From Sporisorium sorghi (taxonomy: Eukaryota; Basidiomycota; Ustilaginomycetes; Ustilaginales; Ustilaginaceae): a stretch of DNA of 64,000 nt. A model generated the notes under the pieces. That model had not been told where the DNA came from. It worked only from the letters and a program-made list of their open reading frames with translations, and searched no databases. Made by a program: the position numbers and the translations under genes. The stretch covers positions 1 through 64,000 of the forward strand of contig JALCCG010000086.1 in assembly GCA_023212695.1 (NCBI GenBank). Direction: 5' to 3'. Shown piece after piece: positions 37,884-49,108 of this stretch (its first letter is position 1; the number at the start of each line of letters is the position of its first letter).

Positions 37884-40800
37884 CTACGCAAACGCATCCT
37901 GAACGTCGGCCACATCGCCCGTATCGTACTCATCAGCAGCGTTGGTGAACGTCAAAAAGTTCTGCGGGCGGTGGATCTCGTCCCAGAACGCGGCCGGTCT
38001 GTCGAGCACCACGCTGTACTTCATCCCGCTCGTCCACTGCGCCGACAGACTGAGCCCGTAATTCCACGCGCCCTCGCTCGGCGTCAGCGTCGTGCCCAGA
38101 ATACGGTCGCTGAGCAGCAGCTGGACGCGGTCCATCATCGTGCCCGGGTTGAAGCCGCCTCCGCCGGCGGCGATCTCGGTGTCGCTCGCCTTGCGGCCCC
38201 ACTCGAACCCGGCGACGGTGAGGTTGTACGCGGACAGCGAGACCGAGCCGGGCGTGAAGGCGCACGTGATGCAGATGGTCGAGGCGCCCCACTCGGTGTG
38301 TGCGGCCATGGTGCGCGCGTGCATCGCCACGTCCTGCGGCGGCAGGTGCGGCAGGTCCATCGACGACGTCTTGATCCACCCGAGCGGCTCGAGATCTTTC
38401 AGGATGAAGTCGTGCTGCGGCAGATCGTCCGGCAGCTCCACGCGGTGGTTCGACCCGCGCTGCGGCACCCACACTATCACCTTGATCTCCTTGATGCTCG
38501 GCGCATCGGGCGGCGACACGCCGTACAAGTAGCCAGCAACCTGCGTGCGCAAGTCCGCATTGACAATGAATGTCTTGAGGATATTCTTGGGCATGACGTA
38601 GGTGAGCGACCCGACATCGTCCTTGATGTCGTCGTTCGACACGTACAGATGCTGACATCGCAGCGGCAGGTTGGTCGCCGACAGCGCGCGCACTCGCCAG
38701 TCTGACTTGGAGCTGAACACCTTGTTCTCGTACTGCGTCGTCGTGACGGTCTGGATCTCCTCGCCGTGCACATTGACGGTGCGCGTCTGCGTCGCCGTCA
38801 CCTGCTGTGCTGCCTCGGCTGTTTTCTCGAGCTCAGCCATCTGCTGACGCTGCACCGACGGAGCCTGGATCGTCATACCGAGGATAATGTCTCGGATCTC
38901 GGACGACGTCAGCGAGTTGACGTTGACGTTGTTGCGCTTTCCGAAGTCAGCCAGGATAAGATCACGAAGCTGGATCTCGACCTTGATCCACTCTTCGTCC
39001 GTGAGCGTGGGCCAGAGGTGGTGCGGCTCCGTCACGACACCCGGGTGTGGGCGAAGGATGATCTTGGCCTTTTCCTGGTTGACGTGGAGCGAGCGCAGTA
39101 GGAGAATCAATCGGGAGAAGGCGGTGAAGCTGCTGACGTTGGACATCCAGTTGTCGTACGACGAGTAGAGCACCATCTGCGGCTGCGTTGCTTTGAGCAC
39201 AAGGTCACCGATCGCCTCGAGCTTGAGGAACGACTGGAAGGGCAACTGCAGCTCGGATCCAACGATGGACAAGTTGGGGAAGTCGAGCGAGTGCGTCTCG
39301 AGGGGATCGAGCATGCCCTTGCGCGACACAATGATTCGCTTGGGCTGCTCCTCGACGGGCAGACTGCGCACCAGCGCAATCGTCTCTTCGGCCGTCTTCC
39401 ACTTGGCGAGCTGGCCCAATCGCTTCTGACCTGCCCAGACCGAAGTGTGAATGACTTTGAGGAAGAGCTGGCCGGTTCGCGGGTTCAAGATGATAATGGC
39501 ACCGTTGATGGGCTTGGTCACCAAATTGCCCTCAAACGTGCGGTGGATCGTGACTCGGTAGACGTTAGTGTCGTCGACGAACCAGATGATCTGGTTGCTG
39601 AACAGCTCGGCGTAGTTGTTCGAGTTGAGGTAAGGCTCGGTGGGCTCGGAGCTGTAGAGCTGCAGACTCTTGCGCACACGCTCTCGCAGCACGTACAGCG
39701 CAGGGTTGGCTTTCATGATCTTGGCCATCGCCTGCTGGATGAGCGGCTTGCTGCCTGGGAACCAGATGCCGTACGCCGAGTGGATGTTGTAGGCCAGGTC
39801 GATGCCGACCAACGCACCCGTGGCAGACGGGTAGATCGACGTGTTGTCGCTCGTGTAGTCGAGGAACTTGGCTCGACAGTAGCGCTCAATGTCGTGCGAG
39901 TCGTAGTCGCCCCATCGCAGCTGCACGTCGACCCACCACTTGTTGCCGCTGGATCCGTCCATGACATCGCGCGAGTCGGTCAGCAGCGATGGCCTCGACA
40001 TGGGCCACTTATAGCTGGCGAAGAGCAAGATGTCGGAGCTCGAAGCCGTGAGCCTGTACGACTTTCGCGGATGGATCGTCTCCTTCTGCACCGTCTCGAT
40101 CGAGAGAGCTTCCAGCTCCTGATCGAACACCTGACACAAGTCCATCACCACGGACTCGTGGATCTTCTGCCACAGATGCGCACGGAAGAGCTGGATGTAC
40201 GAGATCTTGAGCGAGGGCATCTTGCCGGACATCAGCACACCGCACAGGTCGAGCTGCACCTGGAAACCGATGTAGACGCTGCTGCGGTTGAGCGTAGGCG
40301 ACCACCACAGCGTGAAGCGACGGTTGGGAATCTGCGACAGACCGGAGCGCTGAGCGTTGGTGAGACGCTTCTGCTGCATGCTCTCCTCGAACGAGGACGA
40401 CTTTTCCCAAAAGAGACCCTCCCAGGTGGGATGGCCCGTGGCGGCAAAGAGCGAGTGCTCGAGGATGGTCTCGACACCGCCGAGCGCGGCGATCGTGTCA
40501 GTACGGAGCTGGTTGAGGTTGTGCAGCTTTCCGTCGTGGCGCTGGTTGGTCCATGCAAACGGCTGGGCCTTTGCGATCTGATACTTTTTGAACTCTTGAC
40601 GAACACGCCAAAGCTTGTCGTAGGACAGGATGGTGCGGTCCTTTTGGAAGAGCGTCGCGATACGGGGCAAACCACGATGGAACGAGTCCTCCAGATCTTC
40701 AAGGGTCAAGCGACGATTCTGCTCGTTGGCCTCCTTGCGCTTCTGCGCGTACTCCTGCCAGACACGTGCTGAGTCTTCAAACTCGGATGCCCATGGAGTG

Positions 40801-43800
40801 ATGTAGCGGTAGAGCGCAGGCAGCAGCTGATCCTCCTGGTTCGACAGACCGGCACGGAAATGGGTGATGCCGGTGGTGGTCTGACGCGAGTACTTGAGAT
40901 CCGAGGCTGGAATGAGCACGTGACCCATCGAGAGCATGCCGAGACCGCCAAGCTCCTTGGGCGACGCAAGGATGTGGATGGGCCAGCGCGAAGGCATCTT
41001 GCTGTTGACACCGGACTTGATGCGGTTGATGACCTTGTTCTCGCTGCGAACGAGCAAGTCGAGCATCTCCTCGGTGTTGACGACGGCTTCGCGGTAGTAG
41101 GTCATGAGCGCGATGAGACAAGTGTTCCACTTGTTCGCAATCTTACTGAAGGGAGCCGCGCCGGCCGACATGAGCAGCGCGCGAACGCGGTTGCTAAAGT
41201 TGGCGATGCCTTCCTCAGAGACGCGCAAGAAGGCAGTCGAAGTGCGCTCGCCCGAGCTGGCCTGAATAAGCGGCCACACGCCGTCGCGCGCCACATCGAC
41301 ATCCTCCTGCCGGATCTTGGGCAGGATACGGACCTCGAAGCCAAGCATCGAGAACAGCAGGTTCGGATTGTCCTTGCTGTAGACGGAGCAGAACGTGTCT
41401 TCCCACTCGACGGTGGTGAGCGATCGTGGCAAGCTGTTCTTGACCGTCCAAAAGACGGCGCGGCCGAGGTTGACGTCGTGCTTGACGAGACGCATACGAG
41501 CGTCGCGTGGCCAGCACTTGCGGTTGTTGTAGCCAATGACGTTGCTGTTGTTCGGATCCGGATTGGCAGTGAGGTAGCGTTGCACGAGGTCGCGCGCCTC
41601 TTCGGCGGTGAAGCGGTAGAGGATGTGGATGCGGTCAATGTAGCGGGTGTACAGGCGCACAGGATGACGCGTCTCGGTGGCAGTGTCGCGGAATTGGAAC
41701 AGGCCGTTGGGCATGTTGGGCGGACCGGCCATCTCATTGGCACGCTGGAGGCCGAGGATGAGCAAGTCGAGCACCAGACCGTAGTATTGGAAGACGAAGG
41801 CGCTGAACTGCAGACCGCGGATGAGGCCGTACGAGTTGACGTGCGACATATCCTTGAACACGATCGAGATGTTGTTCTTGGCGGTGATGTAGTCGGCCAG
41901 GTTGTGGTCCATGATGAGTCGGAGCAGACGGTTGAGCAGCGTGAGGTCCATCTTCTCGAAAACTTTGCTGAGCGTCGTCTCCATGAGGACGTTGCACTGG
42001 CCCTCGGACGTGTCCCAAATGTCGTGAGCATTGTTGATGCCGTTGCACCACTTGTACACGAGCAGCGGCGCCGGCTCCGAGTCGCTGGGCTTGATCCACG
42101 CCGGGAACAGCTGGCGCTTGTCGGCCTCGTACGAGAGATACTGGCTGAGGTAGGCATCCGTGATCTTTTCGATCGGCTCAATGTCGTACGTGGGCGTCAA
42201 TTTCGTAAAGGTGTCGAAGAACTCGAAGCCGGCTTCCTTGAAGGCACGCTGCGTGAGCATGAGTCGCTTGATGCGCGCCAGCGTCTCGTGTGGATTGTCA
42301 AAGGCCTGCTCGATGAGCGCAAGCTCTTCACGCTGGCTCTGATTGAGACGGCCCTTGACTGAGTAGGCTTCCTTGAGCGAGTCGAGCGCCAGGACGAGGT
42401 GCTTGACGTCGTGCTTGTTGTTGAGACTGGGGAAGGGGATGGGGCTGAACCGACGTGCCTCGAGCCACTGCACGGTAGCGGTGAAGGCGGCCACGCCGAC
42501 CTCCGATGTGATGTAGGGACCGCTCTTGAGGTAGTCGGCCTGACGCTCCTGCTCGGCACGCAGGAAGAGTCGGGTGAGACGGCCCTGGTTCTTGCGCACC
42601 GCCGTCTTGTCAACGGTGGCGCCACGCGCGATTCGTGCGCGCTGCTGATGCGCCACGGACGTCCACCAGTCGAACTTCTGCTTGACGTAGCGCAGGATAA
42701 GGTTCTCGATGGGTGCTGGCAGGTTCGGGCTCCATGGTGTGTTGCTGCGGCAAGCGCGCCACGCCTCTTGGAGATGGCTCATGATGGTCTTGATCTTGTT
42801 CTGGCGCATGCCTTCGGGCATGGCATCGAGAATGTCGTGCATGACGCTGGCACGCAATTCGAGATCCATGGCCGACTCGACACGCTGCTTGGTGATAGAT
42901 TGCGCGCCCGAGCGACCGCCACGGCCTTCGAACTGACGAGCCAGCAGGTTTCCGAGCCAGCGCTCGAGGAGCGGCACGATTCCGCGCAGGAAGAAGATCC
43001 AGACTCGCCACGAAGGTGCCCAGAAGCCAACACCGGGACCCTTGCCGACGCCAGCAGCATTGAAGCGGTAGTAGATGACGTGCTTGAGATCCTTGCAGGC
43101 ACGAATCTGACGCATGGAGCGATACTTGTATCGGTAGATGCCTGAGAGGGTGGCGACGTGGTTGAAGAGATACTGGAGGCCGTCGGCGAGCTGGAAGGCA
43201 TCGATGGATCCGAGACGGTACTGGACGTGCGCGTCGACGACGAGTTTCATGACGCGGCTCAATTCGCGCACGAGGTGGAAGGCGTTACCGAAGCGACTCT
43301 TCTTTCGCTCCTTGGTTGTGAGCGTCTTGGTGGGTTTGAGGTTCATGTTGTAGTCGAGGTGCAGATAAGAAGCGCCTTTGCGGTGGATGAGGAGGTTCAT
43401 CATGTTGAACGACTGCTTGGCTACTTGAAGACCTGCCTCGAGCCAGTCGATCGAGGTGTTTTGGAAGAACTTGGTGTTGTTGAGCTCGCGCAAGAGGTTG
43501 GTGCGCTTGTGCACTTTTTGCTTGGTGGTGTGCAGGCTGTTGTAGACGTAGTTCTTGAGCAGCTTCTGGTAGCTGACACGCACCTTGACGGGTTGATTGG
43601 GCGGGCAGTGTTCGAGGTACCATGGCTGGATGAGCGGAACGTCGACTGCGCGGCGTGTGCGACCGCTGCGGAGCGAATAGGGTTTGGGCGCCCACCAGAG
43701 TGCGATAGCATCGGCGGTCAGCTCGTTCTCGAGCGGCGCATCCTCGAGGAAGGGTTTGATCTCGTCGGGCAAGGAGAAGGCGACTTCGTCGGGCAGTTCG

Positions 43801-45044
43801 TCGTCAGACTCGACGCCAGGGCCAAACACCTGGTCTTCGTGGCTGAGAACAGGGGTGCCGTCGTCGTACTCTGTGCGGAAGGCATTTGAGCTGACGAGCG
43901 TCCGCCCTGAGATGGGATTGATGGCGGGATCAAAGTAGAACGCCTGGTCGATGTCGTCGGATCGGATGTAGACGTTCTTTGGCTCGTGATAGGTGCCGAT
44001 GTGGACGGCGCGCGGCCTGCTGTTGTAGAGATGCGGGAAAGCGACGCGATACTCAGTACGGATCTGCTGGCGGATGATGACCTTGCGGAAGTCGGTGAAA
44101 TCGGTGAAGTCGTCGTCGAAGCCGTCCGTGTCTTTGAAGAGAGGTTCAAACTTGGGACCGCCGGGGATGGCCATGTTGAGCGCCTTTGCGGTGAAGAAGG
44201 CCTTCTTGTCGAAGAGGTAGAACGAGTTGCGATCGCCCGCTGAAGACGCATCGCTGAGCAGAGTGCGACCGAGACGGTGAAGGGTGGCCATCTGTGGCAG
44301 ATCTAGGTTCCAGAAACGGTAGGAGGAGCCGTTGACGTGCTTGCGGTTGTTGATGAGCGGCTTGTGGTCGTAGAACCAATCGATGACGGCGCCGTCTTCT
44401 TCCTCATCGAGCTCGAGCTGGATGGCTTCGAGCGGCTCGACATCGAGCAGATTGTCCGAATAGTCGACGACGGGCTCCTCGTCATCGAAGGGTGGGAAGC
44501 GCATACGTTTGAAATGGCGTCGGTCGCGCTTTTCTCTTCGCATGGCGATCCACATGGTGGCCCACTGTGCGTGAAAGACAGGCTCAATGACCTTGGGCAC
44601 CTCGTTGACGAAGGTAATGGCGCCTGTGATGTGGTAGAGGACGGGCACTTCGCGGACCTGCTCCCAGGGCATGGGGATGTTTTCGAGCACCTTCATCATG
44701 GCGTGTGGGAGGTACTTGAGCGCACCGAGGTGGACACGCTTGTCCTGACGATACTTGCGATTGGTCATGTCGCCGTGCTCTTTGATGATCTTACGGAGGA
44801 CTTCGGGGGGCATCTCCTGTTTGCCTGTGTCGACGAAGCCGGTCTTCCCTCTGCGGTCGCCAAAACGACGACTCTGTGTTTGCTGCCATTTGCGCGCCTT
44901 GGCCTGAAGCTGCTCCTGTGTGAGCGCGGGTGGCTCGCGATAAGATGTAGAGGCAGCGGCTGAGGGCGGCATGCCGGGAGGTGGACCCCTCATGGCGGAG
45001 GGTCCTGATGGAGGCGGACCTCTGTAGCCGGGCGGGCCGGACAT
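37884..45044 (-). CDS. PRP8: pre-mRNA-splicing factor 8 (spliceosome core)
   Basis: Prp8 is the U5 snRNP scaffold that cradles the catalytic RNA of the spliceosome. The 2386-residue frame is complete and has no intron. In order: a Pro/Gly-rich N-terminus, the PRO8NT block ([19 protein letters not shown], then [21 protein letters not shown]), and the PROCN central region ([20 protein letters not shown]). Next come the RT-like and linker domains with U5/U6 contacts, and the RNase H-like domain ([40 protein letters not shown]). The C-terminal MPN/Jab1-like domain binds Brr2 and Snu114 ([20 protein letters not shown] to [10 protein letters not shown]). The end, [10 protein letters not shown], matches the family tail. 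Length is near yeast (2413) and human (2335). No intein interrupts it, unlike in some basidiomycetes. Confidence 0.98.
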   Translation of the reverse strand: MSGPPGYRGPPPSGPSAMRGPPPGMPPSAAASTSYREPPALTQEQLQAKARKWQQTQSRRFGDRRGKTGFVDTGKQEMPPEVLRKIIKEHGDMTNRKYRQDKRVHLGALKYLPHAMMKVLENIPMPWEQVREVPVLYHITGAITFVNEVPKVIEPVFHAQWATMWIAMRREKRDRRHFKRMRFPPFDDEEPVVDYSDNLLDVEPLEAIQLELDEEEDGAVIDWFYDHKPLINNRKHVNGSSYRFWNLDLPQMATLHRLGRTLLSDASSAGDRNSFYLFDKKAFFTAKALNMAIPGGPKFEPLFKDTDGFDDDFTDFTDFRKVIIRQQIRTEYRVAFPHLYNSRPRAVHIGTYHEPKNVYIRSDDIDQAFYFDPAINPISGRTLVSSNAFRTEYDDGTPVLSHEDQVFGPGVESDDELPDEVAFSLPDEIKPFLEDAPLENELTADAIALWWAPKPYSLRSGRTRRAVDVPLIQPWYLEHCPPNQPVKVRVSYQKLLKNYVYNSLHTTKQKVHKRTNLLRELNNTKFFQNTSIDWLEAGLQVAKQSFNMMNLLIHRKGASYLHLDYNMNLKPTKTLTTKERKKSRFGNAFHLVRELSRVMKLVVDAHVQYRLGSIDAFQLADGLQYLFNHVATLSGIYRYKYRSMRQIRACKDLKHVIYYRFNAAGVGKGPGVGFWAPSWRVWIFFLRGIVPLLERWLGNLLARQFEGRGGRSGAQSITKQRVESAMDLELRASVMHDILDAMPEGMRQNKIKTIMSHLQEAWRACRSNTPWSPNLPAPIENLILRYVKQKFDWWTSVAHQQRARIARGATVDKTAVRKNQGRLTRLFLRAEQERQADYLKSGPYITSEVGVAAFTATVQWLEARRFSPIPFPSLNNKHDVKHLVLALDSLKEAYSVKGRLNQSQREELALIEQAFDNPHETLARIKRLMLTQRAFKEAGFEFFDTFTKLTPTYDIEPIEKITDAYLSQYLSYEADKRQLFPAWIKPSDSEPAPLLVYKWCNGINNAHDIWDTSEGQCNVLMETTLSKVFEKMDLTLLNRLLRLIMDHNLADYITAKNNISIVFKDMSHVNSYGLIRGLQFSAFVFQYYGLVLDLLILGLQRANEMAGPPNMPNGLFQFRDTATETRHPVRLYTRYIDRIHILYRFTAEEARDLVQRYLTANPDPNNSNVIGYNNRKCWPRDARMRLVKHDVNLGRAVFWTVKNSLPRSLTTVEWEDTFCSVYSKDNPNLLFSMLGFEVRILPKIRQEDVDVARDGVWPLIQASSGERTSTAFLRVSEEGIANFSNRVRALLMSAGAAPFSKIANKWNTCLIALMTYYREAVVNTEEMLDLLVRSENKVINRIKSGVNSKMPSRWPIHILASPKELGGLGMLSMGHVLIPASDLKYSRQTTTGITHFRAGLSNQEDQLLPALYRYITPWASEFEDSARVWQEYAQKRKEANEQNRRLTLEDLEDSFHRGLPRIATLFQKDRTILSYDKLWRVRQEFKKYQIAKAQPFAWTNQRHDGKLHNLNQLRTDTIAALGGVETILEHSLFAATGHPTWEGLFWEKSSSFEESMQQKRLTNAQRSGLSQIPNRRFTLWWSPTLNRSSVYIGFQVQLDLCGVLMSGKMPSLKISYIQLFRAHLWQKIHESVVMDLCQVFDQELEALSIETVQKETIHPRKSYRLTASSSDILLFASYKWPMSRPSLLTDSRDVMDGSSGNKWWVDVQLRWGDYDSHDIERYCRAKFLDYTSDNTSIYPSATGALVGIDLAYNIHSAYGIWFPGSKPLIQQAMAKIMKANPALYVLRERVRKSLQLYSSEPTEPYLNSNNYAELFSNQIIWFVDDTNVYRVTIHRTFEGNLVTKPINGAIIILNPRTGQLFLKVIHTSVWAGQKRLGQLAKWKTAEETIALVRSLPVEEQPKRIIVSRKGMLDPLETHSLDFPNLSIVGSELQLPFQSFLKLEAIGDLVLKATQPQMVLYSSYDNWMSNVSSFTAFSRLILLLRSLHVNQEKAKIILRPHPGVVTEPHHLWPTLTDEEWIKVEIQLRDLILADFGKRNNVNVNSLTSSEIRDIILGMTIQAPSVQRQQMAELEKTAEAAQQVTATQTRTVNVHGEEIQTVTTTQYENKVFSSKSDWRVRALSATNLPLRCQHLYVSNDDIKDDVGSLTYVMPKNILKTFIVNADLRTQVAGYLYGVSPPDAPSIKEIKVIVWVPQRGSNHRVELPDDLPQHDFILKDLEPLGWIKTSSMDLPHLPPQDVAMHARTMAAHTEWGASTICITCAFTPGSVSLSAYNLTVAGFEWGRKASDTEIAAGGGGFNPGTMMDRVQLLLSDRILGTTLTPSEGAWNYGLSLSAQWTSGMKYSVVLDRPAAFWDEIHRPQNFLTFTNAADEYDTGDVADVQDAFA

Positions 45045-45534
45045 GACTGTGAGGCGGGAGAATCCCCGCTGTGCGCTGCTTGGGTCAGCCGAGATGGTCG
45101 CAGAGCAGTATATGCAGGCAGCTGTGCAGATCCGAAGGTAACGATGTCGCTATCGCGAGGCCTGGACGCGGTAGATTGGGGAGATGTGACGGCGAGAGAC
45201 GGTAGGCTGGCTGGCTCTGCTGAAGAAAAGATGCGTCGGCGATCAAGAGCGTGTGAAGAGGCTGGCAGCGTCGATGGCGCAGACAAGTATGCCTCGATGC
45301 AGTCCTCCAAGGTCGAGAGGAGTGTTTGTGTCGTTGTCGCAAGAGATGGATGATCAGGGATGAGTGGATGATGTCGACGAAGAAAGCTCTTGAACGACGG
45401 CTGAGCAACTCGAACAAACGCGCGCCACTTCCAAAAATCTCGAATTCCATCTTCCGAATCGTTCAAGATCGGCCTTTTTTTGCCTTTCGCGCGATCTCGA
45501 TGAATTTTCTTGACAGAAAGTTTTTCGATGTAAC

Positions 45535-46080
45535 ATTTTTAGAAAAATGCCACAATAATTTATACATGCATCATTGGCTCTCTCATAGGCAATGAATTAA
45601 AAATACTGAACCATCAGTGATTCATCAGCTATGGAATGGCAATGATTGAGCTTCACTCATAGGCTGCCTATGATTCAGCAATGATACAATTTTGAATCAT
45701 TGCCAATGAAAATGTGTATCATAGGTTCACTCATAGGGTGGAGGGAAAAAATGAACAAAATCAGATATGCATCAAAAAATGCTGTAAAATAAAATTAAAA
45801 AATTAAAATTTTATCAAAGAATCGGAAGGAAAGTGCAAATTTTACTCAAAGATAGCATGCGGGCTGGCCAAGGAGCATAGACTGAGCCCCTGAACAGTCC
45901 CACCCAAGAACAGTGCAGAAAGGCAGAGAAATGATTTTGTATTCAAAATGTTAAATTTTGCCAATGAGTAGGATGTATCATTGGCTACTCATTGCTAATG
46001 ACTGTGACAAAATTGGCCAATTAGACAAATCCACTCATTGGCCCTGAAAAGCCTATGGTTATTAGAAAATGAAGCTAAGT
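45535..46080. repeat. AT-rich island with repeated TCATTGGC/TCATAGGC words
   Basis: Composition changes abruptly from GC-rich genes to AT-rich DNA. The word TCATTGGC or its complement GCCAATGA occurs exactly at about 45571, 45960, 45978 and 46035. The variant TCATAGGC/GCCTATGA occurs at about 45583, 45658 and 45666, and TCATTGCCAATGA at 45697-45709. Copies lie in both orientations. A decayed transposable element is the simplest explanation; no ends or coding remnant were found. Confidence 0.6.
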
Positions 46081-46137
46081 CGTCGACTTATGTGCAGAAG
46101 TCGACATCAGTTGTTCAATACACAGATATGACTTATG

Positions 46138-46976
46138 ACACTCAGCGCTGAGTGTTTTAGGCTCAGTGCTGTGATTCCTAAGTAGCGATCTTGGGCAAGT
46201 GTCGGGCTGTTCCGTGGTCCCACGAGTGATTGATCTGGGCTGCGATGTCAGGATATCAGTCACAGTGGGATAATATCGAGTAGAGAATGTAGTGTAGTGG
46301 TTGGAAGCTTTGAATACGGCTGTCGAGTTTCAACACTCAGTGCTGAGTGTTGAGAGTCACTCGGTGATCTTGGATTTGGTTGTATGAGTTAGTGATTTGA
46401 TGGTATTTCTTTCCTCATCTTTGTGCATCCTCAGGTCCTTATATACATGTGAGTGAGCTAGCTATCCTTTGCTATGAGCATGTGTCAACTACAGCATAGG
46501 TCCCGAGTTCCTTCGCTGAGTGTTCATTGTGCTCTTGACGAAGTGCCATACTCAGCGCTGAGTGTTCAAAGCCTTCGGTGAACCACTATACTCATTACTG
46601 AGTGTCACTCTTCCTCGTGGGTGTCCACGTTGACTCTTGTGAGCTTCCATGATCTCTGATTGGCTCGGCTCTCCCAGGTCCAAGTGCTATCTTGAGTTTG
46701 ACTGAGCAAGGCGACTCGGCTCGGCTTCATCCAGGTGTGAAGGTTTACCTGGGAGGTCTGTCATTGGACCATTGGGTGTTGGTTCCCATTGCCAAGTGTT
46801 TGTAGCCAATAGGGAGTGCTCAACACTCAGCGCTGAGTGTTGAAACTCGAATCTGAGCCAATTGGGTCATGACTTTGCGTTATTTGAGGTGGAAAATTCG
46901 GGGGAGTTTCTCTGAGGACCAAGCATCGTGTTTTGAGATCTTCTGATTGATTCCAACACTCAGCGCTGAGTGTTGG
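46138..46976. repeat. cluster of dispersed palindromes, core ACACTCAGCGCTGAGTGT
   Basis: Perfect or near-perfect palindromes with the same core occur at 46138-46155 (18 bp perfect), 46331-46352 (22 bp, centre TG), 46550-46563 (14 bp), 46820-46843 (24 bp perfect) and 46953-46976 (24 bp perfect). Degenerate or half copies lie near 46160, 46512 and 46590. Spacing is irregular (about 130-280 bp) and the sequences between copies are unrelated. The flanking bases differ from copy to copy but often extend the symmetry. They could be insertion footprints, binding sites for a dimeric protein or cruciform-forming elements; nothing in the sequence decides this. Confidence 0.8.
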
Positions 46977-47330
46977 GCTTCGTGGAATGATGTACCCGAG
47001 TGTGAGATGAAAGTCTGAACCCGCGTAGCGAATCCAACAATGGTTGCCCCTATAAAAAATTGTCAAAATTCCGTTGTGTGCGCGGACCACCGACAGCTGC
47101 ACGCACGCCGTGTGGAGAGCTGCGCCTTGATACAAAGTCGAAGCTTCTTGACCTCTCAACACCTACTTCACCTGCTTGAAACCCATCATCCATCACCTTC
47201 GCTTTGGGAGCTCGGAGACACAGGCGACAAGATCTACGACCATCATCCAGCGCGGAGGATTGCAACTCATCCCACCAAAACTTCATCCACACACGGTCTG
47301 CCTTGTCTAGGATCAAGTCCTTCACCAACT

Positions 47331-48018
47331 ATGGCATCGACAAGCAGCTCGCCAGCAGCCAGCGGAAGCGCTGCTCAGCACATCGACGTAGACGTCGAAG
47401 AAGAGGACGTCCGCTCTGGTGCTGCTGCTGACTCGCTGGACGAGGAAATGGCCGGAGACGCTACACCTGCCGCTGAGGGCACGCAGACACCTCAAAGCAT
47501 CAGCAATGCAGAGCCACAAGATTCGGACCTGGCAGCATCCTTCTACCAGAACGATGGCAACAAGAGGCGACAAAGCGGCGGATCAAGGCTAGCGGACAAC
47601 AGAGCAATTGAGGTGGCCGACGACGATGACGACCTCATGGAGGCAGAGATGCCTGGTCGGGAAGAGAGAGTAAGTGAAGTGATTGAGTCGGCCAGCAAGC
47701 GGCAAATTGGCATGCTTCTCGCTCGACTGTCTCATAATAACGCTGGGTCTTTCATACTGACGATTTATTCTTACGACTGCATGATCCATTCATCAACCAC
47801 ACTATACATGCGCTATCATTACAGCTCTTGGATGAGAAGATCCGAGCACGCTACATACAAGGTGAGTTCCCACTCTAGCAAATCTACGCCGCCGGAGACA
47901 CTGTAAGAAGCAAAAGCGCTGACGCACAGCCCTTTCCGATGCCTTTCCTTTTCTGCTGAATGATGACATGTCCCGATGTCCTGTTGCAATGCTTGTAGAG
48001 ATCGGCGACATCTTCTAG
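47331..48018 (+). CDS. small acidic protein, unknown function
   Basis: This is a three-exon model: 47331-47669, 47825-47861 and 47999-48018. Introns of 155 and 137 bp have GTAAGT and GTGAGT donors and AG acceptors. The 131-residue product is Ser/Ala-rich at the start and acidic in the middle (DVDVEEEDVRSG, EVADDDDDLMEAEMP). It ends in a basic-then-hydrophobic helix (REERLLDEKIRARYIQ-EIGDIF). The short last exons make the model less sure, but the joined C-terminus reads as a coherent amphipathic helix. A nuclear subunit-like role is possible; no family is recognised. It sits immediately after the palindrome cluster and is convergent with the Cdc26 gene (stops 298 bp apart). Confidence 0.55.
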
Positions 48019-48316
48019 CCACGTCAATCTCGAAGGCGGTTTTGTTGTTGATAATGCATCCGGTGTCGATCCCATGTCCAGACATTGTAGCGTGACCGAC
48101 TTTTGACAGGCTGTGTATGGTCAGATTGGCTCGGTTTCAGCAGTTGAACGTTTGCCTCGAATACCAGGTTGTTCTGCGAGATGGCAGCTTGAGCGACTCC
48201 TTGAGGTAGCTTGAATGGAGGACCGAGGAGCTCGCCTTCGATTTTTCAAAGCACCGTCGCCAAATCTGCAGCGATTCGATCCATTTTGGCGGTAACATCG
48301 CGGGCCGTTGACAACC

Positions 48317-48637
48317 TCAAGCGTTAATGTCTCCGTTCTGAGGCTGATTCGGATTGTGGTTCTCCTGCTGAGACAGACCTGGCTGGGTTCCTGGATCCTC
48401 TTGCTCGTCGGATCCCTCTCGAGCGTGATGATGCTGGTAGTGTTGGTGGTGGTGGTGATGATAGTGATGAGCGTGATGCGAGTCGTGAACCGACCCGGAC
48501 TCGTCTGGTCGGATGGACGAGAAGGAGGAGCAAGTGAGGTTGGGATTGTGCTGCATCATCTTGGCCCTGCGGTATGCCTTGAGGGTTTCGACGTCGGACT
48601 CCTGTACCGACAGACTAGTCGGCGGACGACGGATCAT
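48317..48637 (-). CDS. CDC26: anaphase-promoting complex subunit Cdc26
   Basis: Cdc26 is a tiny APC/C subunit whose N-terminus threads into the TPR groove of Cdc16/Apc6 and stabilises it. The 106-residue product starts MIRRPPTSLSVQESDVETLKAYR, matching the family signature M-x-R-R-x-P-T-x-L-x(4)-D-[VI]-E with arginine a few residues on. That N-terminus is the only conserved part in this family. The remainder is a His-rich stretch (HHAHHYHHHHHQHYQHHH) and an Asn/Gln/Pro-rich tail, both low complexity. The ATG at 48637 must be the start because the motif begins at the initiator Met. Length fits (yeast 124, human 85). The overlapping plus-strand frame has no such signature. Confidence 0.75.
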   Translation of the reverse strand: MIRRPPTSLSVQESDVETLKAYRRAKMMQHNPNLTCSSFSSIRPDESGSVHDSHHAHHYHHHHHQHYQHHHAREGSDEQEDPGTQPGLSQQENHNPNQPQNGDINA

Positions 48638-49108
48638 TTTGAAGATGTCACAGCGGTAACTGCGTGTAGGCTGATCGTGTTGATGGTGATGGTGATGGTG
48701 ATGGTGGTGATGGTCTCAAACGCGGCTGCACTCCGAAAGGTGTTGTTCTCGATTTCGTTTTTCGCTGCCTCAATTTTCCAGTGTGATTTCTCAGAGCAAG
48801 TCGTCTTGAAACCCTGCAGGATCTGTGGAGAAGCAGAGAGTGCTCTTTTGACTCTTTCCCACCATTTGCGCCTGCGACCCTCGTTCATCTCGGAACAGTC
48901 CGAAGCCGACGCCCGTTGTTCCCACACCAAGACACAAACGCACAGGCAGTGCAGCACCACACTCATACACTTCATCTCCTTATCCTTGCATTCGGCACAG
49001 CGCCGACTCCCGGCCCAAAAAGCTCAGTCATGCCTGCATTGATACACCGATAAGCTGAGCTTTGATCACTTTCCACCACCTTTGCGGCTCCTTGGCCGTG
49101 TGATCAGC
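48638..49108. promoter_or_regulatory. divergent promoter, Cdc26 / WTAP-like protein
   Basis: 471 bp between divergent start codons. A GGTGAT hexamer repeat (TGATGGTGATGG units) lies at about 48680-48712, close to the Cdc26 start. No other gene was found. Confidence 0.5.

Larger units (their letters stand above)
45045..47330. other. 2.3 kb intergenic: Prp8 promoter, AT island and palindrome cluster
   Basis: The first about 480 bp have normal composition and should hold the Prp8 promoter. From about 45535 the sequence turns strongly AT-rich with repeated TCATTGGC-type words, and from 46.1 to 47.0 kb it carries the dispersed palindromes annotated below. No protein-like frame was found. The last 290 bp are the promoter or leader of the acidic protein gene. 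Confidence 0.65.

Noticed and set aside
39291..40772. Long plus-strand open frames opposite Prp8 (also 40860-42362)
   Set aside because: They mirror the codon bias of the real gene, have Arg/Val/Asp-rich compositions typical of antisense shadows and match no family.
37884..45044. Possible intein inside Prp8
   Set aside because: Prp8 inteins occur in some basidiomycetes, but this frame is of normal length (2386 residues) and homology runs on through the usual insertion area without a splicing-domain block.
46138..46976. CRISPR array
   Set aside because: Repeats are palindromes with irregular 130-280 bp spacing in a eukaryotic genome; no array structure or cas genes.
45535..46980. Regional centromere
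   Set aside because: AT-richness and repeats suggest it, but the island is only about 0.5 kb, lies between housekeeping genes and nothing in the sequence shows centromere identity.
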